Positions 42,687-51,570 of a DNA stretch of 64,000 nt are shown one piece after another. A program made the translations under genes and the position numbers. The stretch is taken from assembly GCA_900768515.1 (NCBI GenBank), contig CAAGDG010000153.1:9028-73027 (forward strand), given 5' to 3'. The notes below the pieces were generated by a model. That model saw only the letters and a list, made by a program, of their open reading frames with translations. It searched no databases and had not been told where the DNA came from. Origin of the DNA: Lentisphaeria bacterium. Its GTDB lineage: Bacteria > Verrucomicrobiota > Lentisphaeria > Victivallales > Victivallaceae. The first letter of the stretch is position 1, and each line of letters starts with the position of its first letter.

Positions 42687-43681
42687 TGCAGCAGCTCCCA
42701 GGTCCGTCGCGCACACTCCGACCAGCGGAAACGGGAGGCGAGACGCGGCCCGGCCTCAGCCAGATGCGCACGGAATCCCTCGTCGGACCGGAGACGCGAC
42801 ATTGCCGCACTCAGCGAAGCCGGGCTGAACGGATTGAAAAATCCCTCGTACTTCTCCCCCGCCAGTTCGCGATGGGCGGGAATATCCGAGAGCAGAACCG
42901 GAACTCCGCTGGCAAAACCCTCCAGAACCGGCAAACTGAAGCTTTCATAAAAACTTGGCACCACGACCGCGAAGGCGTTCCGGTAGATCGCCGCGACCCG
43001 GCGGACATCCGCCTGATTCGGAACCGCTGCAACCGGCAGTCCGGCCGCGTAACGCGGCACACTCCCGCCCAGCACCTTCAGTGGAATCTCCCGCAGCGCC
43101 GGCTCGGAGGCGATCACCTGACAGAGCGTGAACAGATTCTTCGCATAGGAACCATTTCCCACAAAGAGCCAGCAGGGCGGTCCGTCGACGACTTCGCCGC
43201 CCGCCAGAGGATGGAACTCCTCCGAAACGCCGAGCGGGACGGCGACAACCCGGCCCCGTGCTTCAGGGAACAGAAATTCGATCTGCTCGCGCATGTATTC
43301 CGACACCGTCAACACACAATCAGCCCGGCGCAGAATCCGGGGAATCACAAACCGGTAATAACGGAGAAAACCCGCCGGATAACATTGCGGATAGAACAAA
43401 AACCGCAGACAGTGAACCGTCACCACCAGCCGCACCCCCGCCGGCAGCGCGACCGGTGCGGTGTTGCATGGAGAAAACAACGTATCGCCGCGCCGGAGCA
43501 TCCGGGGCAGCAGCAGCTGTTCCCGCAGCTGCCGAAGTCCGGTCAGACGGATGACGCGCCCCGGCTCCAGGCGGCGGAAATCGCAGCCGAGACGTTCGAA
43601 TTCCCGGAGCAGCTCCGCGGCGTAACGCTGTACGCCGGTCACGTTCCGTTTGACGGCGAAACTGCAATCAACCGCAATCAT
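42683..43681 (-). CDS. GT4-family glycosyltransferase
   Basis: This 332-residue GT-B enzyme has FVGNGSYAKNLFTL in the middle and the C-terminal donor site VVPSFYESFSLPVLEGFASGVPVLLS with the E-x7-E motif. The N-terminal acceptor half begins IAVDCSFAVKRNVTGVQRYA. The start at 43681 (ATG) has GGAG seven bases upstream, while an ATG two codons earlier is too close to it. It overlaps the rluD 3' end by 14 nt and the downstream GT2 start by 4 nt, so all three are translationally coupled. The sugar donor is unknown. Confidence 0.87.
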   Translation of the reverse strand: MIAVDCSFAVKRNVTGVQRYAAELLREFERLGCDFRRLEPGRVIRLTGLRQLREQLLLPRMLRRGDTLFSPCNTAPVALPAGVRLVVTVHCLRFLFYPQCYPAGFLRYYRFVIPRILRRADCVLTVSEYMREQIEFLFPEARGRVVAVPLGVSEEFHPLAGGEVVDGPPCWLFVGNGSYAKNLFTLCQVIASEPALREIPLKVLGGSVPRYAAGLPVAAVPNQADVRRVAAIYRNAFAVVVPSFYESFSLPVLEGFASGVPVLLSDIPAHRELAGEKYEGFFNPFSPASLSAAMSRLRSDEGFRAHLAEAGPRLASRFRWSECARRTWELLQ

Positions 43682-44633
43682 TGCCATTCTCCTTTGCCGA
43701 AAGCAGGTCGATGATCCGCTGCATGTCATCCGGAACCGGCGCAGTGAACTCCATCTCTTCTCCGGTCATCGGATGGGGCAGCCGCAGTTTCCAGGCGTGG
43801 AGCAGCTGCCGCCCGACTCCGGAGGGCATCCGGCCGGCGCCGCCGTAGAGCGCATCCCCGAGCACCGGAATTCCGATCGAAGCGAGATGCACCCGGATCT
43901 GATGGGTGCGACCGGTCAGAATGTTGACTTTTACAAGCGAAACCGGAATGGATTCCACCACGCCGGAACGGAGCAGTTGATAACGGGTGATCGCCAGCTT
44001 TCCATTCCGTTCCACCAGCGCCATCTTCTGCCGGTTGACCGGATGCCGTCCGATCAATCCGGACAGTTCGCCGGAAGACCTCGCCGGTGCGCCGCGGACC
44101 ACGGCAAGGTAGGTTTTCCCGGTCTCCCGGCCCGCAAACGCGCTGCAGAGCCGGAACTGCGCGGAGGCGGTCTTCGCCACCGCGAGACAACCGGAGGTGT
44201 CCTTGTCCAGCCGGTGCACGATGCCGGGACGGCTGCTGCCGCAGGCGAGCTCCTCCGCCAGCTGCGGATAACGTCCAAGCAGCGCGTTGACCACGGTGCC
44301 GGAACGGTTTCCGACGGCGGGATGAACCACCACGCCGGCCGGCTTGGCGATCACCAGCATCGCATCGTCCTCGTAGAGGATCGGAAACTCGAAAGGCTCC
44401 GGTTCCGGTTCCGGACTCTCCTCCTCCGGCAGCAGGACCGTGATCCGCATATTCGCCTTCACCGGATAACGCGGTACGGTGACCGGCCCGTCGTCGGAGG
44501 AGACCAGCCCCTCGCGGATCAGTTTCTGCAGCATCGAACGCGAAGAACCCGGAATCAACCGCGACAGACAGCGGTCGAGCCGGGTTCCCGCCTCGCCGGG
44601 ATCAATGCCGAAGCTCAGTTTTTTCTGGTTCAT
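43668..44633 (-). CDS. rluD: RluD-type 23S rRNA pseudouridine synthase
   Basis: This 321-residue protein has an N-terminal S4 domain (RLDRCLSRLIPGSSRSMLQKLI) and the RluA/RluD catalytic core: VVNKPAG-equivalent LVIAKPAGVVVHPAVGN, HRLDKDTSGCLAVAK (140-154; catalytic Asp143) and GRTHQIRVHLASIGIPVLGD. RluD makes pseudouridines 1911, 1915 and 1917 in 23S helix 69, and 1915 is the substrate of RlmH encoded at 30.2 kb. A RluA/RluB paralogue role cannot be excluded by motif alone. It overlaps lgt by 32 nt at its 5' end. Confidence 0.85.
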   Translation of the reverse strand: MNQKKLSFGIDPGEAGTRLDRCLSRLIPGSSRSMLQKLIREGLVSSDDGPVTVPRYPVKANMRITVLLPEEESPEPEPEPFEFPILYEDDAMLVIAKPAGVVVHPAVGNRSGTVVNALLGRYPQLAEELACGSSRPGIVHRLDKDTSGCLAVAKTASAQFRLCSAFAGRETGKTYLAVVRGAPARSSGELSGLIGRHPVNRQKMALVERNGKLAITRYQLLRSGVVESIPVSLVKVNILTGRTHQIRVHLASIGIPVLGDALYGGAGRMPSGVGRQLLHAWKLRLPHPMTGEEMEFTAPVPDDMQRIIDLLSAKENGNDCG

Positions 44634-45384
44634 GACGCATGATGAAATAGATCAGAAGAAGAATTCCGACCGGAACAATGCCCAGCCCGATCAGCTGTGC
44701 GGGCGTGAAAAGTCCGAAGATCCGCGGATTGTCACCCCGGGCCAGCTCGTTCAGGAAACGCAGAACTCCATAGATGATCAGATAACACGACATCGTCACC
44801 CCGCGACGGGTGTGCCGCACCAGATAGCAGTAGACGCCGAACAAAATCAGCTGCTCCCCCGCCTCGTAGAGCTGCACCGGGTGGAGCGCCGCCCCGGGAT
44901 AACGCAGCGCCGCCTCGCTCCCCTCCGGGAAGGTCACTCCCCACGGCATTCCGGTCGGGCCGCCGTAACAGCAGCCGTTCAGGAAGCAGCCGATCCTGCC
45001 GCAGGCGTGGGCCAGCGCGACACCCGGCGCATAGATGTCGAAAACCCGTACCAGGTCAAGTTTGTTTCTGCGGCAGAAGAGGATCAGCGCGCCGATTGCG
45101 CAGAGAAATCCGCCGTAGAAGACCAGTCCGCCCTGGTCGATCCGGACGATCCGCCAGAGGTGGTCGCGGTACTGGTCGAAAAACTGGATCACATAGAAGA
45201 GCCGGGCGCCGACGATTCCGGCAATCATCGCGGTGAGCAGCGAAGTCGACGCCTGGTCGGCGGTCATTCCGGCGATCCGGCGGTTCCAGTTGACCATCCA
45301 GCAGCCGAGCAGAAACCCGATCGCGGCCATCACGCCGTAACTGCGGACCGGAAAACTTCCGATGTGAAACAGAATCGGGATCAT
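44602..45384 (-). CDS. lgt: Prolipoprotein diacylglyceryl transferase
   Basis: This 260-residue polytopic inner-membrane enzyme transfers diacylglycerol to the lipobox Cys of preprolipoproteins. It has GGLVFYGGFLCAI (the H/Y-loop region), HACGRIGCFLNGCCYG (conserved GRIG..N..CYG block), the WGVTFP...HPVQLYEA stretch, and a C-terminal LNELARGDNPRIFGLFTPAQLI. It follows the DUF368 gene directly (stop TAA then ATG). The predicted lipoprotein hydrolase at 48 kb is one potential substrate. Confidence 0.95.
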   Translation of the reverse strand: MIPILFHIGSFPVRSYGVMAAIGFLLGCWMVNWNRRIAGMTADQASTSLLTAMIAGIVGARLFYVIQFFDQYRDHLWRIVRIDQGGLVFYGGFLCAIGALILFCRRNKLDLVRVFDIYAPGVALAHACGRIGCFLNGCCYGGPTGMPWGVTFPEGSEAALRYPGAALHPVQLYEAGEQLILFGVYCYLVRHTRRGVTMSCYLIIYGVLRFLNELARGDNPRIFGLFTPAQLIGLGIVPVGILLLIYFIMRHEPEKTELRH

Positions 45385-46353
45385 TTATTCTTCCGGAAAC
45401 GGCTGCGACGCGGCGGCGGCACGCCGTTCCAGCCGTTTGGCGACCGCTTCCAGCGCGATCACCAGCGCGAATCCGAAGAGCGCCAGAGCGATCGCGCTCC
45501 AGAACTCGACGTTGAAATCGTGCGGCATCACGTTGACGGCGTCGCTCTCGGGACCGGACTTCCACGGCCAGACCTTGCGCAGGGAACCGGCCATGAAACC
45601 GATCAATACCGCGACGGTGAGATCATGGTACTTCCGGAACAGCCAGCTCAGCAGCCGGACGAAAAAACTGATGCCGAAGAGGATTCCGACGATGAAAAGC
45701 GCCAGCGTCAGCAGATTCCGCCCGATTTCGCTTCCGGCTTTGATTCCGTTGACCGCGCTCAGGACGTAGTCGTACTTGCCCATCAACAGCAGAATGAAGG
45801 AACCGGAGATGCCGGGCAGAATCATCGCGCAGATCGCGATTGCTCCGCAGAGCACGAGATAGAGCGGATTGTCCGGCGGATTCTGCAGCAGCGGCAGCCC
45901 GACCACCACCCAGCCGACCGCGCACCCGACCACTCCGGCGAAGACCGCGCCGGCGTTCCACTTGCGGACCCGGCCGAACACCGCGAAGATCGACGCGACC
46001 ACCAGTCCGAAGAAAAAGGCCCAGATCAGGACCGGTTCGTGGATGAGCATCCAGTGGATCGGCGTGGAGAGCACGGCGATGGCGGAGAGAATGCCGAGAC
46101 CGAGCGCGAGCAGGAACGGCCACGGCAGCGTCCGGAACGCTTTGGCGATCTGGAACCGCACCGCCATGCCGATCGCCTCGACGGAAGTGAATTTCCGGAT
46201 CGATTCGATCAGCTCCTCGTAAATGCCGAGGATGAATGCCATGGTGCCGCCGGAGACGCCGGGAACGACATCGGCGGCCCCCATGATCAGACCGACGACG
46301 TAAATGCGCAGATAATCCTTGAACGAACGTTTCTTTGTACTGTTTTCTCCCAT
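45385..46353 (-). CDS. DUF368 (PopT-type) polyprenyl-phosphate transporter candidate
   Basis: This 322-residue protein starts at the ATG at 46353. The longer frame to 46431 would include AT-rich non-coding-looking DNA. It has the DUF368 signature VVGLIMGAADVVPGVSGGTMAFILGIYEE, the LPGISGSFILLLMGKYD repeat in the second half, and about eight hydrophobic segments. DUF368 members have been linked to recycling of undecaprenyl phosphate across the membrane in several bacteria. That fits the many polyprenyl-dependent glycan genes here, although the link in this organism is inference. It is adjacent to lgt without spacing. Confidence 0.88.
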   Translation of the reverse strand: MGENSTKKRSFKDYLRIYVVGLIMGAADVVPGVSGGTMAFILGIYEELIESIRKFTSVEAIGMAVRFQIAKAFRTLPWPFLLALGLGILSAIAVLSTPIHWMLIHEPVLIWAFFFGLVVASIFAVFGRVRKWNAGAVFAGVVGCAVGWVVVGLPLLQNPPDNPLYLVLCGAIAICAMILPGISGSFILLLMGKYDYVLSAVNGIKAGSEIGRNLLTLALFIVGILFGISFFVRLLSWLFRKYHDLTVAVLIGFMAGSLRKVWPWKSGPESDAVNVMPHDFNVEFWSAIALALFGFALVIALEAVAKRLERRAAAASQPFPEE

Positions 46354-46500
46354 ACCAGACCCTGAAAATGTTTTAACTCCAAAGTGAAACGGAACATTTT
46401 CGGAATATACACCGCATTTCCGAAAAAACATAGTAAAAATCGGAATTTTATCTGGAATTTTTCAAAAAGCGGCGTTATTTTGTATGCCGTTCCGGCTGAC

Positions 46501-46574
46501 AACCCCGTGGTGTAACGGTAGCACAACTGGTTTTGGTCCAGTTAGCCCAGGTTCGAATCCTGGCGGGGTTGCCA
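46501..46574 (+). tRNA. tRNA-Gln (anticodon TTG)
   Basis: A cloverleaf is visible with acceptor stem AACCCCG/CGGGGTT, D-arm around GTGTAACGGTAGCAC, anticodon stem ACTGG/CCAGT with loop TTTTGGT (anticodon TTG), and T-arm CCAGGTTCGAATCCTGG. Encoded CCA at 46572-46574. Length is 74 nt with CCA. It is a predicted MnmA target (U34). Confidence 0.95.
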
Positions 46575-46618
46575 CTTTCCGAAGGGGGCCGCCTGGATTG
46601 GGATATGGGAGAATGGAG

Positions 46619-47122
46619 ATGGCTGAACTCGCATTCCGGATGATCCACGACTTTCCACGGGGAACGCTGGCCGGACTTCTGACGGGCGCCTACTCCTTCG
46701 ATCCCCGGTTTGCGCGACACTGGGCGTCCGACTGGAGAACCTTCGACGACTTCTTCTTCGACCATCCTGAAATCGCGGAACGGTGCGGATTCATCACCGT
46801 GTTCGGAGAAACCCCGATCGGGTTTGCTTCGTGGGACCCGCGAAACCGTCCGGCGTTTGTCGAAATCGGCCACAACTGCATCGCTCCCCGGCACCAGGGA
46901 CGCGGCTTCGGAACCGCACAGCTCCTGGAGGCGGTCGCCCGGATCCGCCGGACCGGGGCGGAGCGGATCTGCGTGACCACCAGCGAGGAGCTGTTTCCCG
47001 CACAGCGGATGTACGCGAAGGCCGGGTTCCGCGAACTCCGCCGCCGGGAGTGCGGCGACTTCTGCGGAAAACGCATCGACTGCGAATACCGGGTGCAGGA
47101 ACCGCAGAACGGCTCCTGCTAA
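46619..47122 (+). CDS. GNAT-family N-acetyltransferase
   Basis: This 167-residue protein has the GNAT acetyl-CoA site IAPRHQGRGFGTAQLLEAVARI (Q/RxxGxG/A type) after a strand FVEIGHNCI, and a C-terminal CVTTSEELFPAQRMYAKAGFREL, matching standard GNAT motifs A and B. The start at 46619 is preferred because GGGAG lies seven bases upstream, and an in-frame ATG at 46613 is the alternative. The acceptor is unknown. It starts 44 nt after the tRNA-Gln end and converges with the AraC gene with a 4-nt overlap. Confidence 0.85.
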   Translation: MAELAFRMIHDFPRGTLAGLLTGAYSFDPRFARHWASDWRTFDDFFFDHPEIAERCGFITVFGETPIGFASWDPRNRPAFVEIGHNCIAPRHQGRGFGTAQLLEAVARIRRTGAERICVTTSEELFPAQRMYAKAGFRELRRRECGDFCGKRIDCEYRVQEPQNGSC

Positions 47123-48030
47123 CGGGTCATCCCGTAACGGCGGCGGTACTCTCCCGGGGAGCAGCCGCACTCCAGCCGGAAACGGCGTGAAAAATAGAAC
47201 GGATCGGAAAATCCGCAGGCCGCGGCGATCCCGGCGATCGGCCGGCGGCTCCCGATCAGAAGCTGGCGGGCGTGGAGCATCCGCCGCTCCTGCAGGTAGG
47301 CGGCGGGGGATTTCCCGAGATAACGGGCGAAATAGCGGCGGAAGGTGCAGCCGGAGAGCCGGAGGCGCCGCGCCTCCTCGTCCCAGTCGCGGAAGCGTTC
47401 AGGAGCTCTGCGGAGTTCGGCCGCAAGTTCGAGGAAAGCGGATTCATACCGGCCGGGGGCGCCGGTTTCCTCCTCAAGGAGACTCTCCAGAATCAACTCC
47501 CAGGCGGCGAGATCGACCCGGTCGATGTTCGCCTCCGGATCCCCCTCGAACACCAGCCGGAACAGCCGGTCGAAAGCGGCGCCGAACCGCTCCGGGCTCC
47601 GGACCGGCCAGCAGCAGCGGTCCGGTGCGAAAAAACCGGCCGCGTCGAGCGCAGGACGGACCGTGGGCGGGTAAATCAGGAACAGTTCGCTCCACTCCCC
47701 CTCCGGGCCGTAGCACATCGGCTCTCCCGGCCACTGGGTCAGCACCATCGGAGCACGCACCTCCAGCCGTTCTCCGCGAAAATCGTAGAATCCCCTCCCC
47801 TTCACCACAAAAGAGAAGTTGCAGCTTTCGAAAGGGTGTTCGATCCGGTTGTTCTTGGCGGGGAGCCAGCCGGCGACCGCCACCGGGGGAACCGCGGAAA
47901 GACGGCGCTCCGCCTCCTGCAGCATCCGGGTTGCATTGACGGTTCCGGCCGGGTTCACGACAAAGCTCCGATCTTCCGGAAACCGCGGGGAGGTCTGCTG
48001 AATGCGGCAACACTCATTTTTCCTCCGCAT
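47119..48030 (-). CDS. AraC-family transcriptional regulator
   Basis: This 303-residue protein has an N-terminal cupin-like ligand-binding domain (about 60-170: FSFVVKGRGFYDFRGE, APMVLTQWPGEPMCYGPEGEWSELFLIY) and a C-terminal AraC DNA-binding domain. The latter has two helix-turn-helices: LRLSGCTFRRYFARYLGKSPAAYLQERRM and IAGIAAACGFSDPFYFSRRFRLECGCSPGEYRRRYG. Its first 17 nt overlap the end of the lipoprotein hydrolase gene, so they are co-transcribed. The regulated genes are not evident. It is oriented towards the GNAT gene. Confidence 0.88.
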   Translation of the reverse strand: MRRKNECCRIQQTSPRFPEDRSFVVNPAGTVNATRMLQEAERRLSAVPPVAVAGWLPAKNNRIEHPFESCNFSFVVKGRGFYDFRGERLEVRAPMVLTQWPGEPMCYGPEGEWSELFLIYPPTVRPALDAAGFFAPDRCCWPVRSPERFGAAFDRLFRLVFEGDPEANIDRVDLAAWELILESLLEEETGAPGRYESAFLELAAELRRAPERFRDWDEEARRLRLSGCTFRRYFARYLGKSPAAYLQERRMLHARQLLIGSRRPIAGIAAACGFSDPFYFSRRFRLECGCSPGEYRRRYGMTR

Positions 48031-48883
48031 TCCGGGCGGCTCTCCCCTGCCCGTCCAGAAAGAGGCGCAGGTTCTTCCAGAACTCTTGTCCGGCGACCAT
48101 CCGGAGGTTGTTGTGACCGGCTCCCGGCACCACGTACCGCGCCTTCGGCGGATTCGCCGCCTCGTAGAGCGCCGCGCCGTGTTCCGGCGGCACGACCCGG
48201 TCGCGGTCGCCGTAGAGGATCAGCACCGGCATTTTGACGTTGCCGATCCGCTTGAGGTTCGGGAAACGATCGAAAGGCAGCCACCCCATCCCGGCCACGT
48301 CCAGCACGCTGGTGAAAGGAGCCTCAAGGACCAGCGCCTTCGCCTCAACCTGTTCCGCGAGACGGCAGGAGGGTCCGGTTCCGAGTGAGAAACCGTAAAT
48401 GACGATCTGTTCCGGCGGGATCCCCCGGGTTTCAGTCAGATAACGGTAGGCGGCCTCGATGTCGCGGCAGCAGTTTTCCTCGGAGGGCGAACCGTCGGAT
48501 CCGCCGTACCCTTCGTAATCGTAAACCATCACGCCGTAGCCATTTGCGAAAAAAATACCGGGCAGATAGCGCATGGAGCCGAGATCCTCCGCATTGCCGT
48601 GGCTGTAGAGGATGGTCTCGCCGCCCGGCGGCGCCGGCAGATGGCGGAATGCGATTTCGACTCCCGGCTCCACGGTCAGCCGTCCGCTTCCCTCCGCGGG
48701 AACGGTTCTCGCCGCCGCGGCCGATCCGGGCGGCTGAAAGAGGAAATGGTCCACCACGCATCCCGGCAGCAGAAGCACAGCGGCGGAAGCGGCGACTGCA
48801 GCGGCGACCCTGCAGAAAACACCCTTCCGGGGACATGAAAAACCGCTTCCGGCAGCGGAACAATGAACGGATTCGGACTTCAT
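48014..48883 (-). CDS. Putative lipoprotein alpha/beta hydrolase
   Basis: This 289-residue protein (start ATG at 48883) has a long N-region then AAVLLLPGC, a lipobox, so it may be acylated by Lgt and anchored in the envelope. The hydrolase core (about 90-280) has the G-x-S-x-G nucleophile elbow IYGFSLGTGPS, Asp in LILYGDRDRVVPPEH and His in VVPGAGHNNLRM, and resembles BEM46/ABHD17-type esterases. The ester substrate is unknown. A near-consensus promoter places its -10 box only seven bases before the ATG, so the transcript may be leaderless, or translation may start at a later GTG near the lipobox. It overlaps the AraC gene. Confidence 0.8.
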   Translation of the reverse strand: MKSESVHCSAAGSGFSCPRKGVFCRVAAAVAASAAVLLLPGCVVDHFLFQPPGSAAAARTVPAEGSGRLTVEPGVEIAFRHLPAPPGGETILYSHGNAEDLGSMRYLPGIFFANGYGVMVYDYEGYGGSDGSPSEENCCRDIEAAYRYLTETRGIPPEQIVIYGFSLGTGPSCRLAEQVEAKALVLEAPFTSVLDVAGMGWLPFDRFPNLKRIGNVKMPVLILYGDRDRVVPPEHGAALYEAANPPKARYVVPGAGHNNLRMVAGQEFWKNLRLFLDGQGRAARNAEEK

Positions 48884-48890
48884 GTCCGCT

Positions 48891-48919
48891 ACTATAATTC
48901 CGGAAGTATTTTTTGTCAA
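48891..48919 (-). promoter_or_regulatory. Near-consensus promoter immediately before the lipoprotein hydrolase
   Basis: The minus strand reads TTGACA (48919-48914), 17 nt, TATAGT (48896-48891), with only seven bases between the -10 box and the ATG at 48883. Confidence 0.75.
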
Positions 48920-48974
48920 ATCCGTTCCGGCGCGCCGACCGGCGGTTTTCCCCGGGAAAAATCGTGTTATCGAT

Positions 48975-49003
48975 TTGCATTTTCCGCAAAATATGGATAT
49001 TTT
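48975..49003 (+). promoter_or_regulatory. frr promoter
   Basis: TTGCAT (48975-48980), a 17-nt spacer and TATTTT (48998-49003), 58 nt upstream of the frr ATG. Confidence 0.5.
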
Positions 49004-49061
49004 AGACGAAAGGAATGCAAACAGAAACGGAAATCACTTATTCAGAGCGGAGGAAGAGAAC

Positions 49062-49628
49062 ATGCAGCTGGATCCGAACAACCTTCTCGACGAACTCGAA
49101 GAACACATGATGAAAACCGAGGAATCGCTGGCCGGCGGCTTCAACACCATCCGGACCGGAAAGGCCTCCCCCTCCCTGGTTGAAAATATCATGGTGGAAT
49201 ACTACGGCACCCCGACCCGGCTCAAGGAGCTGGCCGGCATCACCACCCCGGAACCCCGGCTGCTGGTGATCCAGCCCTGGGACAAATCGGCCGTTTCCGC
49301 AGTGGAGAAGGCGATTCTCGCCTCCAACATCGGCATCACTCCGATGAGCGACGGCACCCACCTCAAACTGCCGATCCCGGAATTGAGCCAGGAGCGGCGC
49401 GCCACGCTGGCCAAGCAGGCCAAGGCGTTCGCGGAAGAGGCCAAGGTCGCGCTCCGGAACATCCGCCGGGAAGGAAACGACGCCGCGAAAAAAGCGCAGA
49501 AGGACGGCATTCTGACCGAAGACGAGCACAAGAAAATGCTCGAAGACATTCAGAAGCTGACCGACCGTTACATCGCCTCGGTCGACAAGGAACTTGCCGC
49601 CAAAGAAAAAGAGCTGATGACCGTCTGA
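49062..49628 (+). CDS. frr: Ribosome-recycling factor
   Basis: This 188-residue factor splits post-termination ribosomes with EF-G. The family pattern is complete: an N-terminal helix (LDELEEHMMKTEESLAGGFNTIRTGKASPSLVENI), GTPTRLKELAGITTPEPRLLVIQPWDKSAVSAVEKAIL, and the C-terminal three-helix bundle with RR..L.K.AK..AEEAKVALRNIRREGNDAAKKA. GGAGG lies nine bases before the ATG. In many genomes frr lies with pyrH and tsf, but here it is followed by a membrane glycosyltransferase gene that starts 1 nt after its stop. Confidence 0.95.
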   Translation: MQLDPNNLLDELEEHMMKTEESLAGGFNTIRTGKASPSLVENIMVEYYGTPTRLKELAGITTPEPRLLVIQPWDKSAVSAVEKAILASNIGITPMSDGTHLKLPIPELSQERRATLAKQAKAFAEEAKVALRNIRREGNDAAKKAQKDGILTEDEHKKMLEDIQKLTDRYIASVDKELAAKEKELMTV

Positions 49629-49629
49629 G

Positions 49630-51486
49630 ATGGCGGCACGGACTCGCATTCGCCAAGCCGCCGCCGCTCCCCGGAACGACGGCGGCTTTTTGCGCGGACT
49701 GCTGCTGATCGCCGCGGCGGCGTTCCTGCTGCGGCTCGGAGTCTCCTGGGAGCTTGCGGCGATCAACGGCGGACACAACAGCGTCTTCACCCCGTCGCAG
49801 CTGACCGACCTGGCAACCTACATGCGGCTCGGGCGCGAGATGGCGGAGTTCCGCTACAGCGGGGAGTTCTACTATCAGCCGTTCTACTATGCGGTGTTTC
49901 TTCCGGCGGCCTATCTGCTCTCGGGGGGATCGGTCTGGTTCGTGATCGTGCTGCAGGCGCTGCTGGGGGCCGCCACCAGCCTGCTGGCCGGCGCCATCGC
50001 CGGACGGCTCTTCGGACGGACGGGCGGATATGTGGCGGCGGCACTGACTGCGATTTCGACCCCGCTGCTGCTCTACACGCCGTTTCACCAGAATGAGACG
50101 CTGCAGACCTTCAACCTTGCCCTGCTCTTCTTCCTCGCGTTGACCGCCTGCCGGAGACATGCGTTCCGCTGGTGGTGCGCCACGGGAGCGGTCGCCGGAA
50201 TCGCGATTCTGACCCGGGGAAACGCCTGGTTCTTCGTGCCGGGAATTCTGGCGGCGCTCCTTCTCGCGGACCGGCGGCGCCGCCTCCCGGCGCGGCGGAC
50301 ACTGGCCGCCGCCGGAATTTTCCTCGGCATGACGCTGCTGGTGCAGCTCCCCTTCGCCTGGCACAACACCCGGGTCACCGGAAAACTCAGCGGACCGTCA
50401 ACCGCCGCCGACGCGGTGCTCGCGCTCGGCAATTCGATCGAGGCTCCGGCCGGCGGACGCGATCCGGAGCTGCCGGCAGGTCCGATGGAGTATCCGGCCG
50501 CCTACGGGGTGATGATGGAACGCTCCCGCGCCGGGGTGCCGGTGGCCCGCCAGATGTGGGAGTGGATGGTCGAATCGCCGGGAGCCTTCTTCGAACTTCA
50601 ATTCCGCAAGCTTCTTCTTTTCTGGGACTTCCGTGAAATTCCGAACAACGTTTCACTGGCGGGGGAAGGCCGGCACAGCCTGCTTCTGCAGCTCCTTCTG
50701 CCCGGACGCAGCCTCCTCCTGCTGTCGCTCGGCATCGCCGGACTGCTGGTCCAGGCGGCCCGGGCGTGGCGGCGGCGGCCGGTCGGCGTGCTGCTGCTCT
50801 ACTACTTCATCGCGGCCTACTGGGCGGCGACCGCACTCTTCTACATTCTTTCTCGTTTCCGGGCGCCGATCCTGCCGCTGGTCGCGGCGGCCGCCGGCGG
50901 CTGGGCAAGCTGGATGATCCGTGCCTGGCGCCGCAAACCGCGGGAACGGCGCCGGACGCTGCTTCTGGGCGGCGGAGCGCTGCTGGCGGGCGTGTGGCTG
51001 ACCGGTTACGGCTACGAAACCTACCGGAACGGCTGTGAAGCGGCGGTGATGCGGCTGGTCCGGCCGCAGGGCAGTCTCCTGACCTTCCCGGACGGCGCCA
51101 CCGAGCGGTTCGACTACGGACCGCAGACCTTCGGCGGCTGGAACCTCGCGGAACTGCGGAACGGGACCCGCCTTGTCAAACGCTTCCCCGGCGCCGCGGG
51201 ACGCGGAGAAGTTCAGTTGACGCTGCTCTCGGAAACTGCCGGCCGCTTCCAGCTGGAAGTCAACGGCGCCCCCATAACCGCGGAGGCGGACGGGCCGGGA
51301 CTCACTGTATTGAAGTTCCCGGCAACACCCGGAGCCGACGGCACCGTCGCGATCCGGATGCTCCGGGTGAGCGGGCGCCATGCGCTGATCTTCGACGCCC
51401 AGCGCAACTACGGCCGTTCGGAACTCGACGGAGCTCCGCTCAACGGAGAATGGGTGATCCGTTTCCGGCAAAATGGGGCGCGGTAA
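49630..51486 (+). CDS. Polytopic membrane glycosyltransferase-like protein with beta-sandwich tail
   Basis: The 618-residue protein has about ten hydrophobic segments over residues 20-440 and a GT-C-like first loop. The WDFREIPNN loop (around residue 335) matches the REIPDN loop of the protein encoded at 7151-8872, so both belong to one family. Here the C-terminal 140 residues are beta-rich (GEVQLTLLSETAGRFQLEVNGAPIT) instead of TPR, suggesting different carrier or acceptor interactions. It probably adds a sugar on the periplasmic side from a polyprenyl donor. The gene begins one base after frr and is probably co-transcribed with it. Confidence 0.75.
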   Translation: MAARTRIRQAAAAPRNDGGFLRGLLLIAAAAFLLRLGVSWELAAINGGHNSVFTPSQLTDLATYMRLGREMAEFRYSGEFYYQPFYYAVFLPAAYLLSGGSVWFVIVLQALLGAATSLLAGAIAGRLFGRTGGYVAAALTAISTPLLLYTPFHQNETLQTFNLALLFFLALTACRRHAFRWWCATGAVAGIAILTRGNAWFFVPGILAALLLADRRRRLPARRTLAAAGIFLGMTLLVQLPFAWHNTRVTGKLSGPSTAADAVLALGNSIEAPAGGRDPELPAGPMEYPAAYGVMMERSRAGVPVARQMWEWMVESPGAFFELQFRKLLLFWDFREIPNNVSLAGEGRHSLLLQLLLPGRSLLLLSLGIAGLLVQAARAWRRRPVGVLLLYYFIAAYWAATALFYILSRFRAPILPLVAAAAGGWASWMIRAWRRKPRERRRTLLLGGGALLAGVWLTGYGYETYRNGCEAAVMRLVRPQGSLLTFPDGATERFDYGPQTFGGWNLAELRNGTRLVKRFPGAAGRGEVQLTLLSETAGRFQLEVNGAPITAEADGPGLTVLKFPATPGADGTVAIRMLRVSGRHALIFDAQRNYGRSELDGAPLNGEWVIRFRQNGAR

Positions 51487-51496
51487 GGCGGCGGAC

Positions 51497-51524
51497 TTGA
51501 TTCCGCGCCGAACCGGTGTATATT
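51497..51524 (+). promoter_or_regulatory. metX promoter
   Basis: TTGATT (51497-51502), 16 nt, TATATT (51519-51524), 46 nt before the metX start. No SAM riboswitch-like structure fits in the short gap. Confidence 0.45.
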
Positions 51525-51570
51525 AAACGAATGCGTTTCATACGCTCAACACCGGGAGGGTTCGATCAAG

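Noticed and set aside
44479..46365. 628-aa plus-strand frame across rluD, lgt and DUF368
   Set aside because: It spans three convincing minus-strand genes, and its composition is Asp/Arg/His-rich without domains.
51487..51570. SAM riboswitch upstream of metX
   Set aside because: The 84-nt gap shows a promoter but no SAM-I/II helix pattern, and it is too short for a typical aptamer plus expression platform.
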